Positions 37,959 through 47,857 of a DNA stretch of 64,000 nt are shown here, piece after piece (the first letter of the stretch is position 1; each line of letters begins with the position of its first letter). The translations under genes were made by a program, and so were the position numbers. The stretch is from Yarrowia lipolytica. Lineage: Eukaryota > Ascomycota > Dipodascomycetes > Dipodascales. The stretch covers positions 1,550,001 to 1,614,000 of the forward strand of contig NC_090770.1 in NCBI RefSeq assembly GCF_001761485.1, read 5' to 3'. Below the pieces are notes generated by a model that saw nothing but the letters and a program-made list of their open reading frames with translations, searched no databases and was not told the origin of the DNA.

Positions 37959-40526
37959 ATGTTCCCCCTGCTGCCCCAAGTGAGCAGCGTGACTGTTCCG
38001 GCTGTGGCTGTGGCGCCCGGCAAGGTGCTGGTGTCCATTCTCCAGTCCGACGTCCCCGAGATCGCCAAGGAGCTCAAAAAGGCGTTTGGACAGGCCCAAT
38101 TTCACATCATGGCCGACACAGACCTGTCGACCGACGAGTACATCCACCTGCTGGACGCCGGCGCCTCGTCTGTGTTTGTGTCTGGAGAGTCCGCTGTTGA
38201 TCTGGCTGCCTCCGGCGTGCCTGCTGGCCGTCTGACAGTGATTGGCTCCAAGCCCGACAACCTGGACGTCGGCGGCGTCTTCCTCAAGGACACCCCCGCT
38301 CTGGAGGATGTGGCGACGCTGGCCTCGACCTTCGCCAAGCAGCTGCTGCCCTCGGGAGGAGCCCCGGTTGTGTACGTCAACGTGGAAGATCCCAAGGCCG
38401 CGGCTGATCTGGCTGCAACCGGCGCCACTGTGGTGGTGAGCTCCGCTAAGCTGACCACCGAACACCAGGCCGACAAGCTGGACGACAAGTTCCCCATTGC
38501 CGATCTGCTGTTGGCGTCTCTGTCCACCGACCGACAGGACGGCCTGTACACTACTCTGGTGACCGATGTGCTCAACCAGTCGCTCGGCCTCGTCTACTCG
38601 TCGGCTGAGTCCATCAAGGAGGCCATTCGAACCGGCACTGGTGTTTATCAGTCCCGACGACACGGTCTGTGGTACAAGGGTAAGGAGTCTGGAAACACCC
38701 AGAAGCTGATCCGAATTGAGACTGACTGCGATGGAGACTGTCTCAAGTTCATCGTTGAGCAGACCGGCGCGGGCTTCTGCCACTTCAACACCGAGAGCTG
38801 TTTCTCCGCTGCCCAGGGCATTTCTTGTCTGGAGAAGACCCTTCAGCAGCGGCTGCAAAATGCCCCCGCAGGTTCGTACACAAAGCGACTTTTTGACGAC
38901 TCGGATCTGCTGCGAGCCAAGATCATGGAGGAGGCTGAGGAGCTCGTGGAGGCCAAGGACGCCGAGGAGGTGTCTTGGGAGGCTGCCGACCTCATCTACT
39001 TTGCCATGGTCAAGGTTGTCAAGGAAGGCGTGAGCTGGGCCCAGGTGATGAACAACCTCGACAGCAAGCATATGAAGATTTCGCGACGAAAGGGCGACGC
39101 CAAGCAAAAGTGGGTCGACGCTCTGGGCATCAAGCGACAGAAGGTGGACGAGAAGCCCAAGGAGGAGAAGAAGGAAGAGAAGAAGGAGGAGATCAAGGAG
39201 GACGGAAAGATCCAGCTCAACCACATCAATGCTGATACCGCCTCCAAGGCCGAGATTGAGACTGTTCTGGCCCGACCTGCTCAGAAGACCTCTGATATCA
39301 TGAAGCTTGTGCTTCCCATTGTTGAGGGAGTCAAGACTGGAGGCGACAAGAAGCTGCTGGAGCTGACCGAGAAGTTTGACGGTGTCAAGCTCGAGTCTCC
39401 TATTCTCACTGCTCCTTTCTCCGAGGACCTGATGAAGATTTCCGATGATGTTAAGGCTTCCATTGACATGTCCATTGCGAACGTCAAGAAGTTCCACGCT
39501 GCCCAGCTTGACACCACCGAGCTTGTGGTTGAGACCCAGCCCGGTGTGGTCTGCAAGCGATTTTCTCGACCCATTGAGAGTGTCGGTCTGTACATTCCTG
39601 GTGGAACTGCAGTTCTTCCTTCCACCTCTCTGCATCTCGGTGTCCCTGCCATGGTTGCTGGATGCAAGAATATTGTTCTGGCCTCCCCTCCCCGAAAAGA
39701 CGGCACTCTTTCCCCCGAGGTTGTCTACGTTGCTCACCAGATTGGCGCCAAGGCCGTTGTTCTTGCTGGAGGCGCCCAGGCCGTCGCTGCTATGGCTTAC
39801 GGAACCGAGTCCGTGCCCAAGGTTGACAAGATCATGGGTCCTGGAAACCAGTTTGTCACCGCCGCCAAGATGTACGTGTCCAACGACACCACTGCCAAGG
39901 TGGCTATCGACATGCCCGCCGGCCCCTCTGAGGTGCTTGTGATCTGCGACAAGCACGCCAACCCTGCCTTTGTTGCCTCCGATCTGCTTTCTCAGGCCGA
40001 GCACGGCGTTGATTCCCAGGTCATTCTGCTGGCTGTGGACTGCGACCAGAAGCACCTTGATGCCATTGATGAGGAGCTGCATGCTCAGGCTCTTGCTCTT
40101 CCTCGAGTCGACATTATCCGAAAGTGTATTGCCCACTCTTCTGCTCTTAGCGTCAAGACCATGGACGAGGCCTTCAAGCTGTCCAACCAGTACGCCCCCG
40201 AGCATCTGATTCTGCAGATTGAGGATGCCGACAAGTACGTGCCTCTGGTGGACCACGCTGGTTCCATTTTCGTCGGAGCTTACTCTCCCGAGTCTTGTGG
40301 AGACTACTCTTCCGGAACCAACCACACTCTGCCCACCTACGGATACGCCCGAATGTACTCTGGCGTGAACACCGGCACCTTCACCAAGCACATTACGTCG
40401 CAGCAGCTGACCCGGGAGGGTCTGGAGATCATTGGTCCCGCCGTTATGACACTTGCTGCCACCGAGGGTCTGGACGCCCACCGAATGGCCGTCAAGGTCC
40501 GACTCGACGCCATGAAGAAGGAATAA
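37959..40526 (+). CDS. HIS4: HIS4, trifunctional histidine biosynthesis enzyme
   Basis: An 855-residue fused enzyme. Residues 1-225 are the fungal-type N-terminal domain. The phosphoribosyl-AMP cyclohydrolase follows, with DCDGDC at 256-261 and CHFNTESC at 274-281 as metal-binding residues. Phosphoribosyl-ATP pyrophosphatase is at about 310-390 (KIMEEAEELVEA, WEAADLIYF). A Lys/Glu-rich linker spans about 392-417. Histidinol dehydrogenase occupies 425-855: QAEHG at 679-683 gives zinc ligands Gln679 and His682, PEHL at 747-750 the catalytic Glu748-His749, and NHTLPTYGYAR is near the C terminus. It performs steps 2, 3, 9 and 10 of histidine synthesis in the cytosol. Length and order match other ascomycete His4. 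The N-terminal part is GC3-rich and the HisD part favours GCT/CTT-type codons, a visible change of codon style near 39240. Confidence 0.97.
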   Translation: MFPLLPQVSSVTVPAVAVAPGKVLVSILQSDVPEIAKELKKAFGQAQFHIMADTDLSTDEYIHLLDAGASSVFVSGESAVDLAASGVPAGRLTVIGSKPDNLDVGGVFLKDTPALEDVATLASTFAKQLLPSGGAPVVYVNVEDPKAAADLAATGATVVVSSAKLTTEHQADKLDDKFPIADLLLASLSTDRQDGLYTTLVTDVLNQSLGLVYSSAESIKEAIRTGTGVYQSRRHGLWYKGKESGNTQKLIRIETDCDGDCLKFIVEQTGAGFCHFNTESCFSAAQGISCLEKTLQQRLQNAPAGSYTKRLFDDSDLLRAKIMEEAEELVEAKDAEEVSWEAADLIYFAMVKVVKEGVSWAQVMNNLDSKHMKISRRKGDAKQKWVDALGIKRQKVDEKPKEEKKEEKKEEIKEDGKIQLNHINADTASKAEIETVLARPAQKTSDIMKLVLPIVEGVKTGGDKKLLELTEKFDGVKLESPILTAPFSEDLMKISDDVKASIDMSIANVKKFHAAQLDTTELVVETQPGVVCKRFSRPIESVGLYIPGGTAVLPSTSLHLGVPAMVAGCKNIVLASPPRKDGTLSPEVVYVAHQIGAKAVVLAGGAQAVAAMAYGTESVPKVDKIMGPGNQFVTAAKMYVSNDTTAKVAIDMPAGPSEVLVICDKHANPAFVASDLLSQAEHGVDSQVILLAVDCDQKHLDAIDEELHAQALALPRVDIIRKCIAHSSALSVKTMDEAFKLSNQYAPEHLILQIEDADKYVPLVDHAGSIFVGAYSPESCGDYSSGTNHTLPTYGYARMYSGVNTGTFTKHITSQQLTREGLEIIGPAVMTLAATEGLDAHRMAVKVRLDAMKKE

Positions 40527-41146
40527 GGGGTAGGGTATGATTGGATGTAAAATTATAGATTAACAAATGAATTGAGAACAGAGAGTGGTGTCTTGTGGGT
40601 GCATCGTAGTAGAGCCATGGGATAACGGCTGCATGCGATCAAGTGTATAGATTGAGTGGGTACATTTTTTTATGGAATACTTCAACTTTGTGTTTTAGCC
40701 ATCTTGGAACGCAGAACTTGTGGTACCCTAGTTGACTTTTCAACTAATCTCTTAACTATTCAGAGCAGTGGATTGTACAATACGCGGATATTGAAGGCAT
40801 AGAGACGTCTACAAGGGGAAGAAGTTGAGGTTATTGGGCTTGTACAAGTATTCAGACTGTAGTATGTCACTTCCACCAAGACTCTTTCTTTCTCATCCGA
40901 AATCGAGCGATCCGTGTATCATGCTGGTGTGAAAACTATGTGTATGCGAATCGACTAACACAAGAGTTGCATCATTGAAAGGAAAACGACAGGTAGATGG
41001 CGGAAATGGCCATTTGTAACAGTATCATTGGCTTTATTGGTACTTGTACACACTTGAGTGAATTCTGTACAAGTGGGTACTGGCACTGGTAATTTGTCAG
41101 TATTTTTAGTTTTTTAATTTTTTAATTTTTGATTTTTAAAATTCAG

Positions 41147-41195
41147 TTTTCAATTTTCAATTTTCAATTTTCAATTTTCAATTTTCAATTTTCAA
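41147..41195. repeat. seven perfect TTTTCAA tandem units
   Basis: 49 bp of exact 7-bp repeats following a T/A-rich run. A short, homogeneous microsatellite-like array, likely variable between strains. Confidence 0.95.
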
Positions 41196-42050
41196 GTTTT
41201 GGTTGCTGGTGCATAATGGTACAGTGCCGAGGGCCAATTGGTACAGTGACGACTGAGCCACGAATGGGTATTCAAGTACAAGTGCCGGTATCGTATTACA
41301 TAATCAGTTCTACATTCAAAATCGCAAGACTATCGTACTGTACATACTGTACTCGTACTCATAGTCAGGCGCAACTACCACACGATATCGGAAACTACTG
41401 AGAAAACTGACAATAAAAAGGCACGATTCGAAAGACCCGGACACAACAAGCCCATTGATACCATAAAACCCCGTCTCACCCTACAAAAAGTCGCGTTCGG
41501 TGCTACAATACTCACTGGAGGTTGCTTTTGCGGGGATAGACTATGAACCAGGTCAGACCATCCATTCAAGTGAGACCAAATCAGGTGTCTGGAGCATACG
41601 GGCGGGGTAATGGCGTCATTTCAGCCCAGTATTGAAGTCGAGTGTACACGTGGTTATGTGGTTGTATGGAGTGTGAGTGGGGAGCGAGTTGGAGCAATCT
41701 ACAAGTAGTACATGGTCAAGTAAGTGCAAGTAAAGGTATGAACTAAGATGTGTACGATACTTAAAGATCCTTCAGTAGTCAACACAGCAGTAGCAATCCA
41801 AGCACTCGCAAACCGCCTCTATCGCCACCTCCATCGCCACCTCCATCGCCTCCACCGCTCCATCACCACCACCTCCACTCCACCCCCGCCACGTGATAAT
41901 CCAAAACCGCGTGAAATAGTAAAGGTTGAAAAAACAGACAACTGAGGTAATTGAGCTTAGGTGTCGTGTGATCTGGTGAGCCAATGCGGCGACGGAAAAC
42001 AATCGCAAAACCCCGGTTGCCACAGACCACATGCTACGTCACGTACACAG

Positions 42051-42058
42051 TCACGTGA
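42051..42058. promoter_or_regulatory. TCACGTGA palindrome in the FBP1 promoter
   Basis: Perfect 8-bp palindrome with an E-box core, about 420 bp upstream of the FBP1 ATG. A second CACGTG lies at 41890. bHLH proteins (Cbf1-like or others) are candidate binders; I cannot say which. Confidence 0.45.
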
Positions 42059-42268
42059 CCCCCTCACTCCCGCCGTTTTCTCGCAAAACACGTTGCTACA
42101 ACCATCACAGCCGAGCTTTACATTTTGGACATACATGTCGCAGGCCGACTCGGAGATTTTTAGCTTTGCGAGAGGGGCGTTAAATGTGGCGCGATGGAGG
42201 TGTTTGGGGGTCACATGGGCCGTGTGGCGGGGCTCAGTGTATTGTACAAACGACCAGCTAGAAAATGG

Positions 42269-42276
42269 TATAAATA
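42269..42276 (+). promoter_or_regulatory. TATA box candidate of FBP1
   Basis: TATAAATA 200 bp upstream of the ATG at 42476, implying a leader of over 100 nt if used. Confidence 0.5.
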
Positions 42277-42475
42277 TCTCTGCTACCGCCGGCTTATTTC
42301 CCCACACAAACCCCACAATATGTGGTGTTCCGGACGGTTCCGAACCACGGCAATTTCCCGGCCAACCTTAACCACTTAAACCTTCGGCACGGGGGTACAA
42401 GACACTTGGAGCGTGTCGTCATCTCCCCTTCTGCCCCAATCCCCCCCTCTCTCAACAAGTCCATCACATTTCACA

Positions 42476-43492
42476 ATGGAAGCCAACCCCGAAGTCCAGA
42501 CCGATATCATCACGCTGACCCGGTTCATTCTGCAGGAACAGAACAAGGTGGGCGCGTCGTCCGCAATCCCCACCGGAGACTTCACTCTGCTGCTCAACTC
42601 GCTGCAGTTTGCCTTCAAGTTCATTGCCCACAACATCCGACGATCGACCCTGGTCAACCTGATTGGCCTGTCGGGAACCGCAAACTCCACCGGCGACGAC
42701 CAGAAGAAGCTGGACGTGATCGGAGACGAGATCTTCATCAACGCCATGAAGGCCTCCGGTAAGGTCAAGCTGGTGGTGTCCGAGGAGCAGGAGGACCTCA
42801 TTGTGTTTGAGGGCGACGGCCGATACGCCGTGGTCTGCGACCCCATCGACGGATCCTCCAACCTCGACGCCGGCGTCTCCGTCGGCACCATTTTCGGCGT
42901 CTACAAGCTCCCCGAGGGCTCCTCCGGATCCATCAAGGACGTGCTCCGACCCGGAAAGGAGATGGTTGCCGCCGGCTACACCATGTACGGTGCCTCCGCC
43001 AACCTGGTGCTGTCCACCGGAAACGGCTGCAACGGCTTCACTCTCGATGACCCTCTGGGAGAGTTCATCCTGACCCACCCCGATCTCAAGCTCCCCGATC
43101 TGCGATCCATCTACTCCGTCAACGAGGGTAACTCCTCCCTGTGGTCCGACAACGTCAAGAACTACTTCAAGGCCCTCAAGTTCCCCGAGGACGGCTCCAA
43201 GCCCTACTCGGCCCGATACATTGGCTCCATGGTCGCCGACGTGCACCGAACCATTCTCTACGGAGGTATGTTTGCCTACCCCGCCGACTCCAAGTCCAAG
43301 AAGGGCAAGCTCCGACTTTTGTACGAGGGTTTCCCCATGGCCTACATCATTGAGCAGGCCGGCGGTCTTGCCATCAACGACAACGGCGAGCGAATCCTCG
43401 ATCTGGTCCCCACCGAGATCCACGAGCGATCCGGCGTCTGGCTGGGCTCCAAGGGCGAGATTGAGAAGGCCAAGAAGTACCTTCTGAAATGA
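42476..43492 (+). CDS. FBP1: fructose-1,6-bisphosphatase
   Basis: A 338-residue class I FBPase, close to the usual 330-350. The metal/active-site signature DPIDGSSN is at 122-129 preceded by the conserved EEQEDLIVFEG loop. Substrate-binding blocks follow: YTMYGASANLV, SVNEGN, RYIGSMVADVHRTILYGG, KGKLRLLYEGFPMAYI, and the allosteric-type tail. It hydrolyses fructose-1,6-bisphosphate in gluconeogenesis in the cytosol, and in yeasts is repressed by glucose. The open frame extends to 42413, but the ATG at 42476 has a good CACAATGG context and gives the normal N terminus (MEANPEVQTDIITLTRF). Codon use is strongly biased to GCC/CTC/ATC, a sign of high expression. All recognised catalytic residues are present. 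Confidence 0.97.
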   Translation: MEANPEVQTDIITLTRFILQEQNKVGASSAIPTGDFTLLLNSLQFAFKFIAHNIRRSTLVNLIGLSGTANSTGDDQKKLDVIGDEIFINAMKASGKVKLVVSEEQEDLIVFEGDGRYAVVCDPIDGSSNLDAGVSVGTIFGVYKLPEGSSGSIKDVLRPGKEMVAAGYTMYGASANLVLSTGNGCNGFTLDDPLGEFILTHPDLKLPDLRSIYSVNEGNSSLWSDNVKNYFKALKFPEDGSKPYSARYIGSMVADVHRTILYGGMFAYPADSKSKKGKLRLLYEGFPMAYIIEQAGGLAINDNGERILDLVPTEIHERSGVWLGSKGEIEKAKKYLLK

Positions 43493-45345
43493 GAACCAGA
43501 GGCCAAGAGACGAAAGGTCGAATAGTGGATGCAAGATGTACGAGACCTTTTGAGTCTCTTTCCCCAGTATGTATTTAATACTGTTTTGAATATTTTCTGT
43601 ATTTTTTAATTATTTTCTATTATTTTTTCACCACCGAGAGTGATTAGGTTCAACTCGCGGCTACACGTCATACCCTAACCCTAACAACGCCAAACCCTAA
43701 AATCAGCCCCCCACCGCAAGAATGCGGCTATACCTTATTGTTAAGAGGGGTACGGACGGGACCATGTTGTTGGATTGCTGGGTCTGGGTTAGGGTTGAAA
43801 CGGGGAGCGAGTTTTTCTGAGCTTACTAAGGCGAGGAACGGTGGGAGTGTTTGGAGCAGAATTGGAGATCTACAAGGCAGGCGTTAGTTTGGAGAAGGGG
43901 TCAGGGTATGGGTTGTTTGCGGATCATGTTGCAGTGGTATTTGGCCGTATGGGACTAGTGGGGGTTGCAATGTACTTGTAGGGTTGTAGTGTGAGTTGTA
44001 GGAGTGTTGCTACAATGGCTGTTGTATGTCAAGACACGAGACATGGGTTCTCGTTTTTGTTGTCAATTGTTTCCAGGGACAGCTTAGTCGTGCTGTAGTA
44101 GTGCTGAATCCTTTCAAATGACCATTTGGGTGGTGGTGATTACCAACGCTTTTTGGACGAGATTGCAAGATGAAAAGTGTGCTAAGTTTCGTGAAGAATT
44201 CCTGTGGAGAGTTCTATGACGAGTTCTTATGACAAGATATTTGCCCACAATGGGCAGTGAGACGTTACTGAGACTGCAATCAGTCCTGTCATGTCAGTTG
44301 AAGTCAGAGTGAGGACAGATATCTCGTTTACACTGGCCGGTACACCTGAGAACTATCTGCCGGGATTACTACTCGTTAAACATCTGGCTCTGGATCTTTG
44401 TCTTGGATCGGGTAAGTCATGAGGTTCCTCAAGAGCGAATTCTGTCTTGTAGTATATGTATGAAGAAACGAATCGCATGTTTCGCAGGTTTGGGTGCTCA
44501 CAAGAGTGTCTACCAGATCCAGAGAAACATGGGCGTTACAGTATTGTATAAAACCACGTATACTGTTTGAGACTCTCTTACTCTTGACTGAATTATCGGA
44601 TTCTTAGAACTAGATCCTATCGTCATGATTAGAAATCATAGAGGGGACAGTTTGAATTCGACAATAGTCAGACACTACAATAAAGAAGAGAGAGGTTGAG
44701 TCCAACAGAGGGACCGAGATTTATCCCCAAATGATACAATCTAGTGTTTTCTCATGAGCTACGCCATGTGCCTGTTGATGAAACGAAAGTCGGCTGTATC
44801 TCCATAAGACAATACAATACCCACAGATCAGGCTCGTGAGTGTTAAAGAGTGAAGGCATAGTAATCAGGTAAAGTAGATAGCAGTTTGAGAAGTTCATCG
44901 GATGACCGTTAATCAAATGGAATGTGTGAATTGGTTGGCGGCCGAGAGAACAGCTCTCATATGTTCGTGCTACATCCATATCATAGATTCCTGATTTGCG
45001 CTCGGCTTTATCTCCAGGGTGTCATTGACGACAGTAAAACACGTCAGTAACGTAGAGTAGTGATGATTTACCGTAACAAATGGCATCCTAATCACGTCAT
45101 TTGTTAGAAGAACCCACAAATAGAGCTCTCTTCTTTCAGTTTCTTCACCATGTTCATCTACACCACAACGGGACAGTCTGGCTTATGGTTTTGGATCAAG
45201 GAGACCCAATGACTTCAACAAGTGTCAGGAATAGGCCCAATATCGAATTGTTTCAATTCATCTCTTGGTTATCTTCCGTCAATTTTTTTTAAAGGCCGTT
45301 TTTTCGCGTGGAAATGTGTGTAACCCACCCGGAGACATCACAGGC
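43493..45345. other. 1.85 kb intergenic with TTAGGG inverted pair
   Basis: Right after FBP1, CCCTAACCCTAAC at 43673-43685 and CCCTAA at 43695-43700 face GGGTTAGGGTT at 43786-43796 on the opposite strand, about 100 bp apart. The remainder is mixed sequence with no supportable gene. Confidence 0.5.
43673..43796. repeat. inverted pair of TTAGGG-type telomere-like motifs
   Basis: Two-unit CCCTAA blocks and a two-unit TTAGGG block in inverted orientation flank about 100 bp. Not the canonical Yarrowia telomere unit (GGGTTAGTCA), but of the vertebrate-type form bound by Tbf1/Tay1-like proteins. Confidence 0.6.
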
Positions 45346-45419
45346 GGTTTCTTGGTCTAGTTGGTCATGGCATCTGCTTAACACGCAGAACGTCGGCAGT
45401 TCGATCCTGCCAGAAATCA
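45346..45419 (+). tRNA. tRNA-Val(AAC)
   Basis: 74 nt: acceptor GGTTTCT pairs with AGAAATC (one G-U), discriminator A. Anticodon arm TCTGC, loop TTAACAC, GCAGA gives AAC for GTT/GTC. T arm GGCAGTTCGATCCTGCC is perfect. CTTTTT follows as the terminator. No intron. Confidence 0.97.
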
Positions 45420-45647
45420 CTTTTTGCTGCGTCCCCGCACTATCCAGTATTTTTGCCAGGTAGTTCTTCCACCCCCACTTTGCCGTGGGGGCCCGAGGAT
45501 GACTCTGGGTGATAGCACTCATCGAGGAGTCTATAGGAGTTGACCAGATGACAAGTCTATTATTGTGATTGGAATAATAGGGCTTAGCCTTCTTCTTTTT
45601 TGTTCTTTTCGATAGTTTCGAACATTGTTGGTCGTTTCTCTGGATTG

Positions 45648-46845
45648 TTAAACTTCCTGATAAGACCATTGAGATGAACGAGAGTAGATCTCCACCTTGT
45701 TGAATTCTTGGTACCAGTCAGCGTTAGGACCAGCGTTCTTGTCAGTCCTGAAACGAGCAAAAATGACACATTTATCCGGTGTATGGACAACATCACTTTC
45801 GGGATCTTTGAATCCAAACATGTAGCATACTGAACAGTATTTCATGTGTTTAGCGTAGTCCACCAGCATGTTCCTTGCGCAATGAGCTTTCTTGTTCCTG
45901 GATTTCTGCCTCGTGGTGTTCCTAGATGACGAAGAAGGAATTGACATCAGAATCACTTTGAATGCTATCACCCCACTCAATAGCTGACGAGAAAGTTCTC
46001 CAGAGTAGCAGGTCCCAATTGGGTGGATGTTGCATTGGTTGGACATGCTCATATCCTCGGCAAAATTCACCTTCATTGTCTTGTAGATATCTCTAAAGTA
46101 GGGAGGTTTCCCATCAAGAACAGAATGGTCTGATCGGACTTTGTAGTTCAAATATTTGAAGAATTCATCGTTGTTGAACCCACACTTCGCTCGGTAGAGA
46201 ACGCGCCTACTTGTAATGGGGAGGACTCTTCTATGAGAGGTAATGTCCTGCTTGTTTGAATCAAGAGCTCTGAGATGTTTGAAAAAGAGAAAATTTCCAA
46301 AACGAACATTCTGAGGTGTATACTTGATCTTGGAGTTGTCATAGCCGTTTCTCCTCAAAAAAGTTGATCAGATTGGATGCTGATGACGGACTTGCATGAT
46401 CATGTAAGGCTTGAGGACAACTTATCATATTGGAGAAGTGGTCGATCATCTCCGAATAATGTAGTCAAGTATCTCCTTCATGTTAACAATGTTATCGCAA
46501 TAGTTTGCAGCCGAATGGCCAGGAATACTGCAGAATCCAAAGTACCCCGAGATGGTGTCGTAGTTGGTGATGTTTGCAGCGAGTTTTTCCATAGCGCCGA
46601 GAATGGAAGCCTTCTTGAAGCAACGGAAGAGAGCGTGTTTGAAAGCATTGAAGTTTGTCTTCCATTCCCTTTTCCTCCAATACCAATCTGAGATCAGTGA
46701 AACTAGCACCAATGCTGCTAAGAATCTTCTTGTATCGATGGGGTGAGACTTGAGCTTGTTGGCAATCTCCAAGATGGTCTCTCGAGCAAGGTCGTGAAGA
46801 AGTCACGGACCTAAACTGCTCGTTGATGGCGTTTTTGTTGAACAA
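45648..46845 (-). pseudogene. broken F-box-like protein gene, second locus
   Basis: The minus strand carries an F-box-like phrase LLHDLARETILEIANKL followed by DTRRFLAALVLVS, then a 75-codon continuation to 46446, and after a frame change a 230-codon stretch with hydrophobic and aromatic blocks (FLFFKHLRALD, YSVCYMFGF-like CSVCYMFGF, DKCVIFARFRTDKN) ending at 45648. No ATG opens the first part: a TGA at 46811 sits just ahead of the F-box phrase in its frame, and the preceding frame (INEQFRSVTS) has no ATG either. A T6 run near 46358 is a likely frameshift site. At least two frame breaks. AT-rich and unlike the GC3-biased neighbours. Resembles in plan the broken gene at 16842-17954, though not obviously in sequence. 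Confidence 0.5.
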
Positions 46846-47857
46846 TCAATACAGTATTGCACATACTGTAGTTGAGACTCTTATTTAATAACCGGTTGGC
46901 AATTCTCTTAATGTTCTGAGTAAAAGGAGAGCTATGTTTAGACCAAAATAAACAGACAAAGAGAAGAGACCGGCCAGGGAAATAATCGATGAGATAATTC
47001 AGACGCTTTTTTTTCTCTTTCCTTTTTTTCAGGATCAGGGGGAATCATCTTCATATGGTATCGTAATTAAAGAAAGTGCAAATAATAAGAAAATATATAA
47101 TAAAAAAAATGTAAAAACACTCCGACTTGGAAAGTCATAGTGAAGAAAGAACAAATAACAGACAGTAATTTCTTGGCTTTGATTAGAAGAAATAAATGAA
47201 TGCGGCAGGAATTGCTTGGTATAGTGTAGTGTACTTGTAGTTACCAACACCGTATGTACTTGCTAGTTGACTCTTGGAGTCAATCATATTGGAGTCAAAA
47301 ACAATAGAAGCTGCAAGAGGCAAGAGTTGATATAAAGAATACGGATAAAGCATGTACCTTTTTTGTATTATTATGCCGCCTGAAGTACAACGACGGCATA
47401 TGGATACTTTCTTTTTTCTTTTTAAGCACATTTTCTTTTTTTTCCCTCTTTTTTGACATTTTCTTTTTTCGCCACCAAAGACAGTTGAAACTGATTCATA
47501 GCGGATCTGTTTCACTTGAAAACTGCGTCCAAACGATCCCAGATTTGCAGACACAAAGATACAGGTTCCCGAGCCTGATCTGATGGCACTTTCAATACCG
47601 AGATAGACATTGGAGAGCTCCGTTTCTCGATAGGGAGCGTGCCGGGTGCTGCGAATCTGTGGAGTCTGGCTCTTGCTGCCTGAAGGGGCGACAATTTTGA
47701 AGGCGACAGATCTGCAGTTTTATAGGGTCGGACAGTGCCAGTTTATAAAACATTCTAGATGTTCATACGGGATAATAATGTTAGGAGATGACACAGGCGG
47801 TTCTGTTTTAGTTTTGTGCTCGAAGTTGGGGTTCATTGGGTCGTTGATGGCTAGTAC
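46846..47857. other. intergenic, A/T- and pyrimidine-rich
   Basis: Contains a CTTTTTTTTCTC-type pyrimidine stretch (47005-47030), a long TTTTCTTTTT-rich tract at 47405-47470 and a TACTTGTA motif at 47232. The part next to 47858 may hold a 3' exon of the BAH-like gene if a GTGAGTA at its stop codon is a real splice donor. Confidence 0.4.

Larger units (their letters stand above)
40527..42475. other. 1.9 kb intergenic; FBP1 promoter at right
   Basis: Seven perfect tandem TTTTCAA units at 41147-41195, TACAAGTA/TACGAGTA motifs at 40840, 41040-41075 and 41270-41365, pyrimidine CCACCTCCATCGCCA repeats at about 41825-41890. In the FBP1-proximal part are CACGTG at 41890-41895, TCACGTGA at 42051-42058 and TATAAATA at 42269-42276. 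No gene is supported. Confidence 0.5.

Noticed and set aside
37890-40481. An 863-codon open frame antisense to HIS4
   Set aside because: It is a by-product of the strong GC3 codon bias of HIS4. Its translation is low-complexity (Gly/Leu/His/Ser rich) and has no domain, while HIS4 on the other strand has every catalytic motif.
42464-43534. A 356-codon antisense frame over FBP1
   Set aside because: Same compositional mirror of a highly biased gene; Gly/Val/Leu-rich translation without features.
45101-45292. A 63-codon frame just before tRNA-Val
   Set aside because: Too short, no similarity, ends in a T-rich run.
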